Counted from the first letter of the stretch, positions 36,848-46,990 are shown. The stretch is DNA of 64,000 bases from an uncultured Roseobacter sp. (GCF_947493125.1 NZ_CANLQB010000009.1:124001-188000), one strand, 5' to 3'. Notes: generated by a model not told the origin, from the sequence alone. Made by a program: numbers and translations.

Positions 36848-37216
36848 ATGATCCAGATGCAGACCAACCTGGATGTTGCTGACAACTCCGGCGCGCGCCG
36901 AGTACAGTGCATCAAGGTCCTGGGTGGTTCCAAGCGTAAATACGCCTCCGTCGGCGACATCATTGTCGTCTCGGTGAAGGAAGCCATCCCGCGCGGTCGT
37001 GTGAAGAAGGGCGACGTCCGCAAGGCCGTTGTCGTGCGCACCGCCAAGGAAGTCCGCCGCGAAGACGGCACCGCGATCCGCTTTGATCGCAACGCCGCCG
37101 TCATCCTCAACAACAACAACGAGCCGATCGGTACCCGGATCTTTGGCCCGGTCGTCCGTGAGCTGCGCGCGAAGAACTTCATGAAAATCATCTCTCTCGC
37201 TCCGGAGGTGCTGTAA
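36848..37216 (+). CDS. rplN: 50S ribosomal protein L14
   Basis: 122 aa. [20 protein letters not shown] start and the [18 protein letters not shown] core are typical. It contacts 16S rRNA across the subunit interface. It is followed by rplX after 2 bases. Confidence 0.99.
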
Positions 37217-37218
37217 TC

Positions 37219-37530
37219 ATGGCTGCGAAACTGAAAAAAGGTGACAAGGTCATCGTGCTCGCGGGCAAGGACAAGGGCAAGACCGGGACGATTTCCTCGG
37301 TGAGCCCGAAGACAGGCAAGGCGGTCGTCGATGGCATCAACATCGCCATTCGCGCCACACGACAGAGCCAGACCACCCAGGGCGGTCGCATCCCCAAAGC
37401 GATGCCGATTGATCTGAGCAACCTGGCCTTTGTTGACAAGAACGGCAAAGCGACCCGCGTCGGCTTCAAGATGGACGGCGACAAGAAAGTGCGTTTTGCC
37501 AAGACCACGGGGGACGTGATCGATGCTTGA
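37219..37530 (+). CDS. rplX: 50S ribosomal protein L24
   Basis: 103 aa with an N-terminal KOW motif ([19 protein letters not shown]). Assembly initiator protein. Its last 8 bases overlap the rplE start. Confidence 0.99.
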   Translation: MAAKLKKGDKVIVLAGKDKGKTGTISSVSPKTGKAVVDGINIAIRATRQSQTTQGGRIPKAMPIDLSNLAFVDKNGKATRVGFKMDGDKKVRFAKTTGDVIDA

Positions 37531-38086
37531 TTCCGCAAATTACACACCCCGCCTGAAGGCTGCGTACAAGGACACCATTCGCGCGGCGATGAAGGAAGAG
37601 TTCGGCTACAAGAACGACATGCAGATCCCGCGTCTTGAGAAGATCGTGCTGAACATCGGCTGTGGCGCCGAAGCGGTCCGGGACAGCAAGAAAGCGAAAT
37701 CCGCTGTTGAGGATCTCACGCTGATCGCAGGCCAGAAGGCGCTGACCACGCGTGCGAAGAAGTCTATCGCGGGCTTCCGGGTGCGGGAAGACATGCCGCT
37801 GGGCGCGAAGGTGACCCTGCGCGGTGACCGCATGTATGAATTTCTCGACCGTCTGATCACCATTGCGATGCCCCGCATCCGCGACTTCCGCGGCGTGTCG
37901 GGCAAGTCCTTTGACGGGCGTGGCAACTATGCCATGGGCCTGAAAGAGCATCTGGTGTTCCCGGAGATCAACTTCGACAAGATCGATGAGAACTGGGGAA
38001 TGGACATTGTGATCGCCACAACGGCGCAAACCGACGCTGAAGCAAAGAGCCTGTTGAAAGCCTTCAACATGCCCTTCAACAGCTGA
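37523..38086 (+). CDS. rplE: 50S ribosomal protein L5
   Basis: 187 aa; 5S rRNA binding, central protuberance. Conserved [15 protein letters not shown] and LRDFRGVS-type ([13 protein letters not shown]) blocks. The ATG lies inside the last codons of rplX (8-base overlap); the family start and the continuous frame support it. Confidence 0.99.
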   Translation: MLDSANYTPRLKAAYKDTIRAAMKEEFGYKNDMQIPRLEKIVLNIGCGAEAVRDSKKAKSAVEDLTLIAGQKALTTRAKKSIAGFRVREDMPLGAKVTLRGDRMYEFLDRLITIAMPRIRDFRGVSGKSFDGRGNYAMGLKEHLVFPEINFDKIDENWGMDIVIATTAQTDAEAKSLLKAFNMPFNS

Positions 38087-38102
38087 TCGGGAGGAAAGAG
38101 AT

Positions 38103-38408
38103 ATGGCTAAGAAATCCATGATCGAACGCGAGAAAAAGCGTGAGCGTCTGGTCGCCAAATATGCGGCGAAACGGGCTGAGCTGAAGGCAATCATCAACGA
38201 CCAGGAAAAGCCGATGGAAGAGCGCTTTCGCGCGTCTCTGAAGCTGGCGAAGCTGCCGCGGAACTCGTCTGCTGTGCGTCTGCACAACCGCTGCCAGCTG
38301 ACGGGTCGTCCGCACGCCTACTATCGCAAGTTGAAAATTTCGCGGATCGCGCTGCGGGACCTGGGCTCGAACGGCCAGATCCCCGGTATGGTCAAGTCGA
38401 GCTGGTAA
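38103..38408 (+). CDS. rpsN: 30S ribosomal protein S14 (zinc-free long form)
   Basis: 101 aa. It is the long form without CxxC zinc motifs: [20 protein letters not shown] and [18 protein letters not shown]. It follows rplE in normal order. Confidence 0.98.
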   Translation: MAKKSMIEREKKRERLVAKYAAKRAELKAIINDQEKPMEERFRASLKLAKLPRNSSAVRLHNRCQLTGRPHAYYRKLKISRIALRDLGSNGQIPGMVKSSW

Positions 38409-38420
38409 GGAGGGCATAAG

Positions 38421-38813
38421 ATGAACGATCCTATCGCAGATATGCTCACCCGGATCCGGAACAGCCAGATGCGCGGCAAATCCACCGTCGTGACCCCGGC
38501 GTCGAAGCTGCGGGCCTGGGTGTTGGATGTGCTGGCCGACGAAGGTTACATCCGCGGCTATGAGAAGATCACGGGCGCTGACGGCCACCCGGCCATCGAG
38601 ATCAGCCTCAAGTACTATGAGGGCGAACCTGTCATTCGCGAGCTGAAGCGGGTCTCCAAGCCCGGTCGTCGCGTCTACATGGGCGTCAATGACATTCCCG
38701 TTGTCCGTCAGGGCCTCGGCGTGTCGATTGTCTCCACCCCCAAGGGTGTGATGTCGGACCAGGCTGCACGCAGCGCCAACGTTGGCGGTGAAGTGCTCTG
38801 CACCGTCTTCTAA
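38421..38813 (+). CDS. rpsH: 30S ribosomal protein S8
   Basis: 130 aa, binds 16S rRNA helix 21; [15 protein letters not shown] start and [14 protein letters not shown] motif are typical. In E. coli S8 represses the spc operon at rplE; a matching site was not checked. RBS GGAGGG. Confidence 0.99.
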   Translation: MNDPIADMLTRIRNSQMRGKSTVVTPASKLRAWVLDVLADEGYIRGYEKITGADGHPAIEISLKYYEGEPVIRELKRVSKPGRRVYMGVNDIPVVRQGLGVSIVSTPKGVMSDQAARSANVGGEVLCTVF

Positions 38814-38823
38814 GGAGGGTTTG

Positions 38824-39357
38824 ATGTCTCGTATTGGTAAAAAACCGATTGACCTGCCTTCTGGCGTCACGGCGACGGTCTCTGGTCAGGCCATCGAAGT
38901 CAAAGGCCCAAAGGGCACACGCTCATTCAAAGCGACGGATGACGTAGATCTGAAGGTCGAAGACAATGTGATCACGGTGACACCGCGCGGCAAATCCAAG
39001 CGCGCGCGTCAGCAGTGGGGCATGTCCCGCACGCAGGTGCAGAACTGCGTCACCGGCGTGACCGAAGGCTTCAAGAAGGAGCTCGAGATCCAGGGTGTGG
39101 GCTATCGGGCGCAGATGCAGGGCAATACCCTGAAGCTGAACCTGGGCCTGTCCCATGATGTGGACTACACCGCACCCGAGGGTGTGACCGTGACCGCTCC
39201 GAAACAGACCGAGATTGTGGTGGAAGGCATTGACGAACAGCTTGTTGGTCAGGTTGCCGCGAACATCCGTCAGTGGCGCAAGCCCGAGCCCTATAAGGGC
39301 AAAGGCATCCGCTACAAGGGCGAGTTCATCTTCCGCAAAGAAGGCAAGAAGAAGTAA
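38824..39357 (+). CDS. rplF: 50S ribosomal protein L6
   Basis: 177 aa; [17 protein letters not shown] start, two similar domains, [14 protein letters not shown]-terminus. TAAGGAGGGTTTG precedes the ATG; an in-frame ATG at 38782 lies inside rpsH and is rejected. Confidence 0.99.
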   Translation: MSRIGKKPIDLPSGVTATVSGQAIEVKGPKGTRSFKATDDVDLKVEDNVITVTPRGKSKRARQQWGMSRTQVQNCVTGVTEGFKKELEIQGVGYRAQMQGNTLKLNLGLSHDVDYTAPEGVTVTAPKQTEIVVEGIDEQLVGQVAANIRQWRKPEPYKGKGIRYKGEFIFRKEGKKK

Positions 39358-39368
39358 GGAACGCAGAC

Positions 39369-39728
39369 ATGGCAAACAGCAAAAGAGACCTGTTCCTCAA
39401 GCGCCGTCTTCGCGTTCGGAACAAACTGCGCAAGGTGAATGCCGGGCGTGTGCGCCTGAGCGTGCACCGCTCCAGCAAGAACATCTCCGTTCAGCTGATC
39501 GACGATGTGGCGGGCCGCACGCTCGCCGCTGCCTCCACTCTGGAGAAGGATCTGGGTGTGGTTGGCAAGAACAACATCGAAGCGGCCACGAAGGTGGGCG
39601 CGGCGATTGCCGAGCGTGCCAAGAAAGCCGGTGTGGAAGAAGCCTACTTCGACCGCGGCGGGTTCCTCTTTCACGGGAAGGTCAAGGCCGTGGCCGATGC
39701 CGCCCGTGAGGGTGGTCTGAAGATCTGA
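39369..39728 (+). CDS. rplR: 50S ribosomal protein L18
   Basis: 119 aa, 5S rRNA binding. [13 protein letters not shown] and the [19 protein letters not shown] core match the family. A palindromic repeat A lies between it and rpsE. Confidence 0.98.
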   Translation: MANSKRDLFLKRRLRVRNKLRKVNAGRVRLSVHRSSKNISVQLIDDVAGRTLAAASTLEKDLGVVGKNNIEAATKVGAAIAERAKKAGVEEAYFDRGGFLFHGKVKAVADAAREGGLKI

Positions 39729-39735
39729 CCAACGC

Positions 39736-39808
39736 GGTGGCCCAAGGCCCACCGCACCTGCCAGCACCTCGCGTGGGACCGGCAGGTAGGGTGGGCTTTC
39801 AGGCCACC
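39736..39808. repeat. Palindromic intergenic repeat, family A, copy 2
   Basis: Left arm GGTGGCCCAAGGCCCACC, spacer with CACCTGCCAGCAC, then GGCAGGT and right arm GGTGGGCTTTCAGGCCACC. The arms and the inner CCTGCC/GGCAGG are both inverted repeats. It is inserted in the rplR-rpsE gap. Confidence 0.8.
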
Positions 39809-39920
39809 CCTGGTCGCAGCAGTGAAGGTGGCCCTTCGGGGCCGCCTCGATGATCCGGGAGCTTCAGGCTCACCTGGATTGTGAGACCCGGGCCGAGGCC
39901 CGTAGCATGAGGAGGCCTGC

Positions 39921-40496
39921 ATGGCCAGAGAACCAAACCAGCGGGGCCGTCGCGATCGCGATGAGGCTCCGGAATTCGCGGACCGTCTGGTCGCGATCAA
40001 CCGCGTTTCCAAGACCGTCAAGGGCGGGAAGCGCTTTGGCTTTGCAGCCCTCGTGGTTGTGGGCGACCAGAAGGGCCGCGTCGGCTTCGGCAAGGGCAAG
40101 GCCAAGGAGGTCCCCGAGGCCATCCGCAAGGCCACCGAACAGGCCAAGCGCCAGATGATCCGCGTGCAGCTGCGCGAAGGCCGCACCCTGCACCACGACA
40201 TGGAAGGCCGCCACGGCGCCGGCAAGGTGGTGATGCGCACGGCACCGGAAGGCACCGGGATCATCGCCGGGGGTCCGATGCGGGCCGTCTTCGAGATGCT
40301 GGGCGTGAAGGACGTGGTCTCCAAGTCCATCGGCTCGCAGAACCCCTACAACATGATCCGCGCAACCATGGACGGGTTGCGCAAGGAGCAGAGCCCGCGG
40401 TCTGTTGCGCAGCGTCGCGGCAAGAAAGTGGCCGACATCCTGCCCAAGCGTGAGGATGCTGTCGATACATCCGCACAAGTGGCTGAGGAGGCGTGA
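39921..40496 (+). CDS. rpsE: 30S ribosomal protein S5
   Basis: 191 aa, longer than E. coli S5 by an N-terminal [19 protein letters not shown] extension of about 20 residues. The dsRBD-like domain ([20 protein letters not shown]) and [12 protein letters not shown] are conserved; the spectinomycin-site loop ([12 protein letters not shown]) is wild type. It overlaps the rpmD ribosome-binding region. Confidence 0.98.
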   Translation: MAREPNQRGRRDRDEAPEFADRLVAINRVSKTVKGGKRFGFAALVVVGDQKGRVGFGKGKAKEVPEAIRKATEQAKRQMIRVQLREGRTLHHDMEGRHGAGKVVMRTAPEGTGIIAGGPMRAVFEMLGVKDVVSKSIGSQNPYNMIRATMDGLRKEQSPRSVAQRRGKKVADILPKREDAVDTSAQVAEEA

Positions 40497-40498
40497 GC

Positions 40499-40687
40499 AT
40501 GGCCAAGACACTCGTGATCAAGCAGATCGGCTCTGCGATCCGCCGCCCCGCCAAACAGCGCGCCACGCTGATCGGCCTGGGCCTGAACAAGATGCACAAG
40601 ACCCGCGAGTTGGAAGACACCCCTTCCGTGCGCGGCATGATCAACTCCATCCCGCATATGGTGGAGATCGTGGAAGAGAAGGGGTGA
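40499..40687 (+). CDS. rpmD: 50S ribosomal protein L30
   Basis: 62 aa; [35 protein letters not shown]. The ATG at 40499, GGAGG 8 bases upstream, is preferred over the GTG at 40493. The stop codon is inside the outer stem of a structured element. Confidence 0.97.
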   Translation: MAKTLVIKQIGSAIRRPAKQRATLIGLGLNKMHKTRELEDTPSVRGMINSIPHMVEIVEEKG

Positions 40688-40746
40688 ATTCCGATCCGGC
40701 CCTGAAGGGCCGGCAACCGCTCCGGTGGAGCGTTTGAGGAATTCAC
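40684..40746 (+). other. Cloverleaf-like structured element after rpmD
   Basis: Outer stem GTGAATTCC/GGAATTCAC (40684-40692 with 40738-40746, 9 bp perfect) enclosing two hairpins: CCGGCCC-TGAA-GGGCCGG (40696-40713) and CGCTCC-GGT-GGAGCG (40718-40732). No U-tract follows. Could be a mobile repeat, an attenuator or an RNase processing site. Confidence 0.5.
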
Positions 40747-40778
40747 GGGCGGAGCCCCGGATGGCTTGAAAGTTGGAG

Positions 40779-40812
40779 CGCCTCGCAGGAAACTGCGGGG
40801 CGGTTTGGTTCC
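40779..40812 (+). terminator. Terminator-like hairpin before the AT-rich gene
   Basis: CGCCTCGCAG-GAAA-CTGCGGGGCG (one G-U) followed by GTTTGGTTCC; the T-tract is imperfect. It probably ends transcription of the rpmC-rpmD unit. Confidence 0.5.
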
Positions 40813-40854
40813 ATTTGTTGTGAACGTGGACAAAGCAAAGGAATCTAGAATCAA

Positions 40855-41595
40855 GTGAATGCTGCAGATTTTCTTGAGAAATCTATATCTTGGCTGAATT
40901 CAAACCAAGGCGTTCTGACGCTTGCAATCTTTGTTGTGACACTGGTTCTTGGTTGGGTGTCAGGTGTATTTGCCGCTCTTAGGCGAAAGCCACATTTTAG
41001 GGTTTCGCTAATTGATGGCCCAACATTTGCCTGCACTTTTCACACTGGTGAGAAACACAAAAACTACGATGTGCACAAAACGGGTATCGCACTGTATGTC
41101 AAAGTTGCGAACACTGGAACTGCACCATCTAGCATCTCCGGGGTATCGATTGCGTATCGTTGGCAAATACGGCCTCTATCTGTTCAGTGGTTGAAATATG
41201 GGATTGGATGGTTCTGGCTTGAGCGACAAGCAGTTGCGCTTACGGACTTTCAGGCGAAGATTGGCAGTAGCACAAAAGTTTTTCCCTTTTTGAGTCAGAG
41301 AAATTCTTTGTCACCTTCAAAGGCGGACACATATTTGCGCGAAGGACAAGAAACAAACGGAGTCGTTTACTTTGAGCAATCCGACAGTTGGGGTGGTTGC
41401 TTTCCGAGGCAGACAAATGGACAGGTAATCATCAAAGTTCGACTAACTGATGTCACCGGAAGAGCCTTCACCTCGCGGCATACAATTCCGGCAGTCGATC
41501 TTGATGAAGCAAGAAAGTACAATCCTAGATTTGGAGAGACACTCTTGGAGCTGCATTCGGCAGACCTAGTTTCTAACGAGAGCGCGTCTTCCTGA
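40855..41595 (+). CDS. AT-rich hypothetical membrane-anchored protein
   Basis: 246 aa, unknown family. A single N-terminal hydrophobic segment (VLTLAIFVVTLVLGWVSGVF, about residues 19-38) is followed by a soluble domain with an immunoglobulin-like beta pattern (GIALYVKVANTGTAPSSISGV; RVRL-type strands later). The GTG start follows AAAGGAA. Its G+C, roughly 45 % by eye, and codon use differ sharply from every neighbour, so recent acquisition is likely. It lies between rpmD and rplO, which are normally adjacent. No defence or toxin domain is recognised. Confidence 0.75.
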   Translation: MNAADFLEKSISWLNSNQGVLTLAIFVVTLVLGWVSGVFAALRRKPHFRVSLIDGPTFACTFHTGEKHKNYDVHKTGIALYVKVANTGTAPSSISGVSIAYRWQIRPLSVQWLKYGIGWFWLERQAVALTDFQAKIGSSTKVFPFLSQRNSLSPSKADTYLREGQETNGVVYFEQSDSWGGCFPRQTNGQVIIKVRLTDVTGRAFTSRHTIPAVDLDEARKYNPRFGETLLELHSADLVSNESASS

Positions 41596-41687
41596 GACGA
41601 TGGGATCTAAATGACTCCGATGGTGCAACTTATTAAGACGGCCTTCGCCCCGCGGCCAGATACTGCCCTCTGTTGCGCCGACACCAC

Positions 41688-41716
41688 TTGATCCATGCCG
41701 CAAGCCCGTCTATACG
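41688..41716 (+). promoter_or_regulatory. rplO operon promoter
   Basis: TTGATC, 17 bases, TATACG. Third copy of the same promoter layout in this cluster. It gives rplO-secY-adk an independent start downstream of the foreign gene. Confidence 0.7.
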
Positions 41717-41721
41717 CCCAC

Positions 41722-41740
41722 GATCACCGCTTTGGTGATC
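41722..41740 (+). promoter_or_regulatory. rplO 5' leader hairpin
   Basis: GATCACC-GCTTT-GGTGATC, a perfect 7-bp stem 5 bases after the -10, so it would be at the extreme 5' end of the rplO transcript. Confidence 0.5.
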
Positions 41741-41808
41741 AGAATCGAAACGCCGTGTTTGCCCGCTCCCGTCGCTGGGGGGTACATCCGGCCAAAGGAG
41801 AAGCGACA

Positions 41809-42291
41809 ATGAAACTGAATGAACTGTCTGACAACGCAGGCGCCACCAAGAAACGCAAGCGCGTGGGTCGTGGCCCGGGCTCTGGCACCGGTAAGATGGG
41901 TGGCCGCGGCATAAAAGGTCAGAAATCCCGCTCGGGCGTGGCGATCAACGGGTACGAAGGCGGGCAGATGCCGCTCTACCAACGCCTGCCGAAGCGTGGC
42001 TTCAACAAGCCGAACCGCAAGCAGTTTGCCGTGGTCAACCTCGGGCTGATCCAGAAATTCGTGGATGCGAAGAAGATCGACGCGAAAAAAGCGATCACGG
42101 AAGACGTGCTGGTCGAGAGCGGCCTTGTGCGCCGCAAGCGCGACGGCATCCGGGTGCTGGCCAAGGGCGAGGTGACGGCAAAGCTCGACCTGACGGTCAC
42201 GGGTGCATCCAAATCGGCCATCGAGGCGGTCGAAAAAGCCGGGGGCTCGCTGACCGTGGCGGCGCCGGTCGCGGAAACGTCAGAGGGCTGA
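41809..42291 (+). CDS. rplO: 50S ribosomal protein L15
   Basis: 160 aa. [21 protein letters not shown] and [21 protein letters not shown] are the typical glycine/basic N-terminal half (quoted in parts). AAAGGAGAAGCGACA precedes the ATG. It is the first gene of rplO-secY-adk. Confidence 0.98.
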   Translation: MKLNELSDNAGATKKRKRVGRGPGSGTGKMGGRGIKGQKSRSGVAINGYEGGQMPLYQRLPKRGFNKPNRKQFAVVNLGLIQKFVDAKKIDAKKAITEDVLVESGLVRRKRDGIRVLAKGEVTAKLDLTVTGASKSAIEAVEKAGGSLTVAAPVAETSEG

Positions 42292-42411
42292 GAGCCCAGT
42301 TCAGGCTTGTGGGCGGCCCCTGTGCCGCTTACATAGTCATGTGAGTTTTCCCGAACGCCGCCCGCCTTTTCCGGCCCGGGCGGCGTGTCCGTAGATAAAG
42401 AGAGCCAATCC

Positions 42412-43779
42412 ATGGTATCTGCCGTCGAGAATATGGCCGCCAACACCAGCTGGTCTGCGCTGGGAAAGGCAACCGATCTTCGAAACCGCATCCTCTTCAC
42501 CCTTGGTCTGCTGATCGTCTATCGCCTTGGCACCTTCATTCCGGTGCCCGGGATCGACGGTGTGGCGCTGCGCCAGTTCATGGAACAGGCCGGCCAGGGC
42601 ATTGGTGGCATGGTGAGCATGTTCACCGGCGGTGCGCTGGGGCGGATGGGCATCTTTGCCCTCGGGATCATGCCCTACATTTCGGCCTCGATCATCGTGC
42701 AGCTTCTGACGTCGATGGTGCCGTCACTGGAACAGCTGAAGAAAGAGGGCGAACAGGGGCGCAAGAAGATCAACCAGTACACGCGCTATGGCACCGTGTT
42801 CCTGGCCACGCTGCAGGCCTACGGGCTCGCCGTGAGCCTGGAGGCGGGCGATATCGTGACCGATCCGGGCATGTTCTTCCGCGCCTCCTGTGTGATTACA
42901 CTGGTCGGCGGCACAATGTTCCTGATGTGGCTGGGCGAACAGATCACCGCGCGCGGCGTGGGCAATGGTATTTCGCTGATCATCTTCGTGGGCATCATTG
43001 CGGAGTTGCCGGCGGCGCTGGCGCAGTTCTTCAGCCAGGGGCGGTCGGGCGCGCTGAGCCCTGCGGTGATCATCGGTGTGATCATCATGGTGATCGCGAC
43101 CATCATGTTCGTGGTCTTCATGGAGCGCGCCTTGCGCAAGGTGCATATTCAGTATCCGCGCCGGCAAGTGGGAATGAAGGTCTATGACGGCGGATCGAGC
43201 CACCTGCCGGTCAAGGTCAACCCGTCAGGGGTGATCCCGGCGATCTTTGCCTCGTCGCTGCTGCTGTTGCCCGTGACGATCAGCACGTTTTCGGGGAATT
43301 CCACCAATCCGGTGATGTCCTGGCTGCTGGCGAATTTCGGGCCCGGGCAGCCGCTCTATCTCGCGTTCTTCACGGTGATGATCGTCTTCTTTGCGTATTT
43401 CTATACGTTCAATGTGAGCTTCAAGCCGGATGATGTGGCGGACAATCTGAAAAACCAGAACGGGTTCATCCCCGGCATTCGGCCCGGCAAGAAGACCTCC
43501 GAGTACCTGGAGTATGTGGTCAACCGCGTGCTGGTGCTGGGCTCGGGCTATCTGGCGGCGGTGTGTCTGCTGCCGGAGATCCTGCGCGGGCAGTTTGCGA
43601 TCCCCTTCTACTTCGGCGGCACGTCGGTGCTGATCGTGGTGTCGGTGACCATGGACACGATCCAGCAGGTGCAGAGCCATCTGCTGGCCCACCAATACGA
43701 AGGTTTGCTTGAAAAGTCCCAGTTGCGTGGTAAGTCTGGCGGCAAGTCACGCAAGAAACGGAGCCCCGCCCGCCGATGA
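42412..43779 (+). CDS. secY: Preprotein translocase subunit SecY
   Basis: 455 aa, ten membrane segments; pore-forming subunit of the Sec channel. The plug region ([10 protein letters not shown]), the [13 protein letters not shown] start and the cytoplasmic loops C4 ([19 protein letters not shown]) and C5 ([17 protein letters not shown]) are conserved. The ATG is preferred to the GTG at 42385 because of AAAGAGAG upstream. It overlaps adk by ATGA. Confidence 0.99.
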   Translation: MVSAVENMAANTSWSALGKATDLRNRILFTLGLLIVYRLGTFIPVPGIDGVALRQFMEQAGQGIGGMVSMFTGGALGRMGIFALGIMPYISASIIVQLLTSMVPSLEQLKKEGEQGRKKINQYTRYGTVFLATLQAYGLAVSLEAGDIVTDPGMFFRASCVITLVGGTMFLMWLGEQITARGVGNGISLIIFVGIIAELPAALAQFFSQGRSGALSPAVIIGVIIMVIATIMFVVFMERALRKVHIQYPRRQVGMKVYDGGSSHLPVKVNPSGVIPAIFASSLLLLPVTISTFSGNSTNPVMSWLLANFGPGQPLYLAFFTVMIVFFAYFYTFNVSFKPDDVADNLKNQNGFIPGIRPGKKTSEYLEYVVNRVLVLGSGYLAAVCLLPEILRGQFAIPFYFGGTSVLIVVSVTMDTIQQVQSHLLAHQYEGLLEKSQLRGKSGGKSRKKRSPARR

Positions 43780-44420
43780 ATATTATCCTGCTGGGGCCTC
43801 CGGGGGCCGGGAAGGGGACGCAGGCGCGTCATCTGGTCGAGACACGCGACATGGTGCAGCTGAGTACGGGCGACATGCTGCGCGAGGCCAAGGACTCCGG
43901 AACCGAGATGGGCAATATCGTCGCCGACGTGATGGCGCGCGGGGCGCTGGTGACCGATGAGATCGTGATCGGACTGATCAAGGAAAAGCTGGAGACGGTC
44001 AAAGCCGCGGGATTCATCTTCGATGGCTTTCCGCGCACGCTGGCGCAGGCAGACGCCCTGGGCGAACTACTGGACAGCGAGGGCGAGAGCCTGGATGCGG
44101 TGATCGAGATGCGCGTGGATGACGCAGCGCTTGTGGCGCGGATCGTGGCGCGCTCCACCTGTGCGATGTGCGGTGAGGTCTACAACGACGAGACCAAGCC
44201 GATCCCCGCAGATGGCAAATGCAGCAATTGTGGCGGCACCGAGTTCAAGCGCCGGGCGGATGACAATGAGGAGAGCCTCAAGACCCGCCTGATGGAGTAT
44301 TACAAGCAGACGTCGCCCCTGATCGGCTATTACTATGCCAAGGGTCTGCTCAGCCGCGTGGACGGTCTTGGCACCATCGACGCCGTGCAGGGCGAGATCA
44401 GCACGGTGATGGGCGCCTGA
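43776..44420 (+). CDS. adk: Adenylate kinase (zinc-type LID)
   Basis: 214 aa; ATP + AMP to 2 ADP. P-loop [10 protein letters not shown] (residues 7-16). The LID has four cysteines (C129, C132, C149, C152), so it is the zinc-bearing form common in Gram-positives and alphaproteobacteria. It ends 15 bases before a convergent gene, without a clear terminator. Confidence 0.99.
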   Translation: MNIILLGPPGAGKGTQARHLVETRDMVQLSTGDMLREAKDSGTEMGNIVADVMARGALVTDEIVIGLIKEKLETVKAAGFIFDGFPRTLAQADALGELLDSEGESLDAVIEMRVDDAALVARIVARSTCAMCGEVYNDETKPIPADGKCSNCGGTEFKRRADDNEESLKTRLMEYYKQTSPLIGYYYAKGLLSRVDGLGTIDAVQGEISTVMGA

Positions 44421-44435
44421 CGCTCCAGCGCCGCC

Positions 44436-45428
44436 TCAGGGCACGATCATGAACGGATTGGCCGAACTCACTCGCGTATCGCCGCAGTCGCTTCGTGGCC
44501 GCTGCGGAGGTTCCGAGCCGCCGTTCGGTGCCAGCTGAATCATGTTCGCCGGCAGGATCCGCGGCGCGGTGCTGTCGTCATCGCCGTTCCATGCCCTCGC
44601 GATCCGGGACTTCTCTTCGGACCGCATGTCCGCCATTTCCAGCATCAGTTTCATGATCAGGGTTTCCCGCACATCGTTGAACCCGCGCGCCACCAGATGG
44701 AAGGCGCCGGGGCCGCCGATGACACAGTCTTCGTAGTACCGGGACACCCGATCAAAGGACAGTTGATCGGCGTTGGGCTGTCCGTAGGCGACCTCAATGG
44801 GCAGGCCGTTGACGGTGAGGCCCATGGCGAGAAGCCGTTCGCGCACAGCGAGAATGCCGGTGCCGTCGTTGAGCACCCCATCCCCCGAGATGTCGATCAC
44901 ATAGTCACGGGCGGGCACCTGGAGACCGGCCATCACCTGTTCGGCTGCCAGCAGCGCGTTGCCGATGGCGGTGGGCTGCACATACATCGGGTCCGCCGTG
45001 CGGTCTTCGATGGCCAGAATGTCGTCGGCGAAACGGGCGATCTGCTGCGGCGTGGACATGATCCGCATGGGCAGGTGCACCCGCTGATAGTGTCGTCCGC
45101 TCCACTCCATATAGGCGATGGCGATCCGGCCTGACCCGCCCCCCAGCGCCATGCCCGCAACCCGCGGATCGCTCAGCGCCGCGGCGTAGGCTTCGCGCTG
45201 AAAGCGGCGTTCGTGGGATTTCACAGAGGACGAGACATCGACCGCCAGGACCAGCGCCACATCGACCCGGTTCGGATTGTGGATATCGACCTGTCCGGAC
45301 GCGTAGCGCGGCGTCACCTGTTCTTGCGCGCCGATATGGTTGGGGGTGAGGGTCCCGAGGCACAGAAGCGTCAGGGCCAAGAGCCACCGAAGCGGTTGGA
45401 CTCCAAAAAGGGCATCTCTCGTGTTCAT
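44436..45428 (-). CDS. DUF1194 von Willebrand factor A-like exported protein
   Basis: 330 aa. Signal peptide around LRWLLALTLLCLGTL. The MIDAS-type motif is DVSSS (in VLAVDVSSSVKSHERRF), with the Thr in PTAIGNALLAA and an Asp in DISGDGVLNDG completing the metal site. DUF1194 proteins occur mainly in alphaproteobacteria; function unknown. GGAGAAGGCAG precedes the ATG. Convergent with adk and upstream of the paralogue cluster, not obviously in the same unit. Confidence 0.85.
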   Translation of the reverse strand: MNTRDALFGVQPLRWLLALTLLCLGTLTPNHIGAQEQVTPRYASGQVDIHNPNRVDVALVLAVDVSSSVKSHERRFQREAYAAALSDPRVAGMALGGGSGRIAIAYMEWSGRHYQRVHLPMRIMSTPQQIARFADDILAIEDRTADPMYVQPTAIGNALLAAEQVMAGLQVPARDYVIDISGDGVLNDGTGILAVRERLLAMGLTVNGLPIEVAYGQPNADQLSFDRVSRYYEDCVIGGPGAFHLVARGFNDVRETLIMKLMLEMADMRSEEKSRIARAWNGDDDSTAPRILPANMIQLAPNGGSEPPQRPRSDCGDTRVSSANPFMIVP

Positions 45429-45689
45429 CTGCCTTCTCCTTTCAGAGCGGCCTCCTCCCACGGTCGCGTTAGCTAAATGTTCTACCGAAAAATGGTTAAC
45501 AACTCCCTGCACAATCGTGCTGCAGCGCAGCATTTTTGTCTGGAGCGCGGTCGAAAAGAGGCATATGCTCAAAGTTTCAGCGCTTTGAGAAAGGAGCGCC
45601 GCGGGTCGGCCGAGGCAATCTGCGCTTGCTGGGGGTCCGTCGGTGCGCCTTTGCGGTGTGACGCGGCGCGCGTCAGAGCCTGCAGAGGC

Positions 45690-46871
45690 TCAGGCGGTGT
45701 TGGTCTGGGCGGTGGTCTGCTGAGCGGGGGCAGCTACGTCCTTCGCGGTCTCGATCGCTTCGGCGTAGTCGCGGAAGAAGTTGGCCACGGCGCTGCCTGC
45801 GAGGGGCTGGAGGGCGTCGAGGGCGTCGCAGGCCGCGAGTGCGCGTGCTGTGGCGTGCTTTGCGCGCACTTCATAGGCCACCTTGACTGTCAGTTCGGAG
45901 CGGTAGTCGTGATCGCGGGTGTATGCGAGAGCCTCGCGCGCGTCGTCGCCTGCGTCCACGATCCGCTGGCGATAGATCCGGAGTTCGTGACTGAGGACGA
46001 AGAGGTCGTCGAAGGGCCCCGTCGACCAGTCCTGCTTGGTCCAGTAGAGAATTCTGTCGTATTCCTTTCGGGCTCGTCTCAACGCCTCTTCTGCCGTCTC
46101 GGCGTCGATCTCTTCGGGCATGCGCATCTCGGTGGCGAGCTGGGGCGCGTTCTCCATCAATTCGACGTAGAAGGCGCGGTTCTTCCCGGCGGTCTCGGTG
46201 ACGGCGGCGGCTGCTTCGGCTGCATGCTCGAGACTGTCGACGTCGCTCTGCGACAGCATCTTCTTCTCTCCTGCGCCACGGGACGGATGGTAGCCCGCGT
46301 AGTCCGCATCGGAGTTGCCGAAGTTCTCGAACAGCGTTGCGTTCCTGTCGGCTGGACCCTCTGTCATGTCGGCGGGCGCGGGGAGCTCCTCGATGACCCA
46401 AGTCGGCTCGTCGGTCCACAGCTGAACCGAGATCCATTCCTCGAACGTCAGCTTCTTGTGGGTGCGGGCCGTCACCGCAGCGGAATAGGCGCGGTACGCT
46501 CTGCGCATGTCGATGTTGTACCGCTGGATCAGATCATGGTCGCCGCGTTCATCTGCCGGACCGTCCAGATGGGTGCCGCGGATGCGCCCGTCATCAAAGT
46601 AGACACTGCCAATCTTGCCATTCTCGATGCTGATCATGACCGGGACGTTCGCGGGCAGTTCCGCCTCGGTATCGGTGCCGCCATTGGCGGCTTGCAGGAC
46701 CGGCGCCCGCTGGCGTTGCAGGGCTTGGAGCTGCCGCACCTGTCGGCTGTTGTCGGCGCGCTGTTGCAGCGCCACCAGGGCATCGTCGGCGCGTCTGCGT
46801 TGGGCTGTGCCGCGGATGTGCCGCCTGTTGGCGCCGGTGGCTGATAGAGTGCGCGAGATCGGAGCTTTCAA
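45690..46871 (-). CDS. Paralogue P1: leader motif plus NGKIGS/HPSRG core, unknown function
   Basis: 393 aa from a TTG start; the exact start is unsure, since no good ribosome-binding site is visible. A basic N-terminus is followed by a leader LVALQQRADNSRQVRQLQAL (about 32-51), then the core ENGKIGSVYFDDGRIRGTHLDGP, given as NGKIGSVYF and GRIRGTHLDGP. The GYHPSRG motif lies in the middle. It is the most divergent of three relatives: it lacks the GVP-WAK-QY segment and has an extra C-terminal part (about 190 residues, helical, KNRAFYVELMENAPQ onward) that the others do not have. No known domain recognised. Confidence 0.7.
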   Translation of the reverse strand: MKAPISRTLSATGANRRHIRGTAQRRRADDALVALQQRADNSRQVRQLQALQRQRAPVLQAANGGTDTEAELPANVPVMISIENGKIGSVYFDDGRIRGTHLDGPADERGDHDLIQRYNIDMRRAYRAYSAAVTARTHKKLTFEEWISVQLWTDEPTWVIEELPAPADMTEGPADRNATLFENFGNSDADYAGYHPSRGAGEKKMLSQSDVDSLEHAAEAAAAVTETAGKNRAFYVELMENAPQLATEMRMPEEIDAETAEEALRRARKEYDRILYWTKQDWSTGPFDDLFVLSHELRIYRQRIVDAGDDAREALAYTRDHDYRSELTVKVAYEVRAKHATARALAACDALDALQPLAGSAVANFFRDYAEAIETAKDVAAPAQQTTAQTNTA

Positions 46872-46990
46872 GCGAGGCGTCCCTGTTGAGGCCCTGGGTA
46901 AGTGCCCGAACCATATTGGAGGTTGAATTGACCATCCAGCCGCCTTCCCGGGTCGGCGGTTGCGTGCTCAAACTGCCGTTTGCGGTGGGG

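Noticed and set aside
40855-41595. Phage or insertion-sequence remnant
   Set aside because: No transposase, integrase, terminal inverted repeats or target duplications are visible around the AT-rich gene.
44420-44440. Intrinsic terminator between adk and the convergent DUF1194 gene
   Set aside because: Only a short, weak GC hairpin without a T-tract is present.
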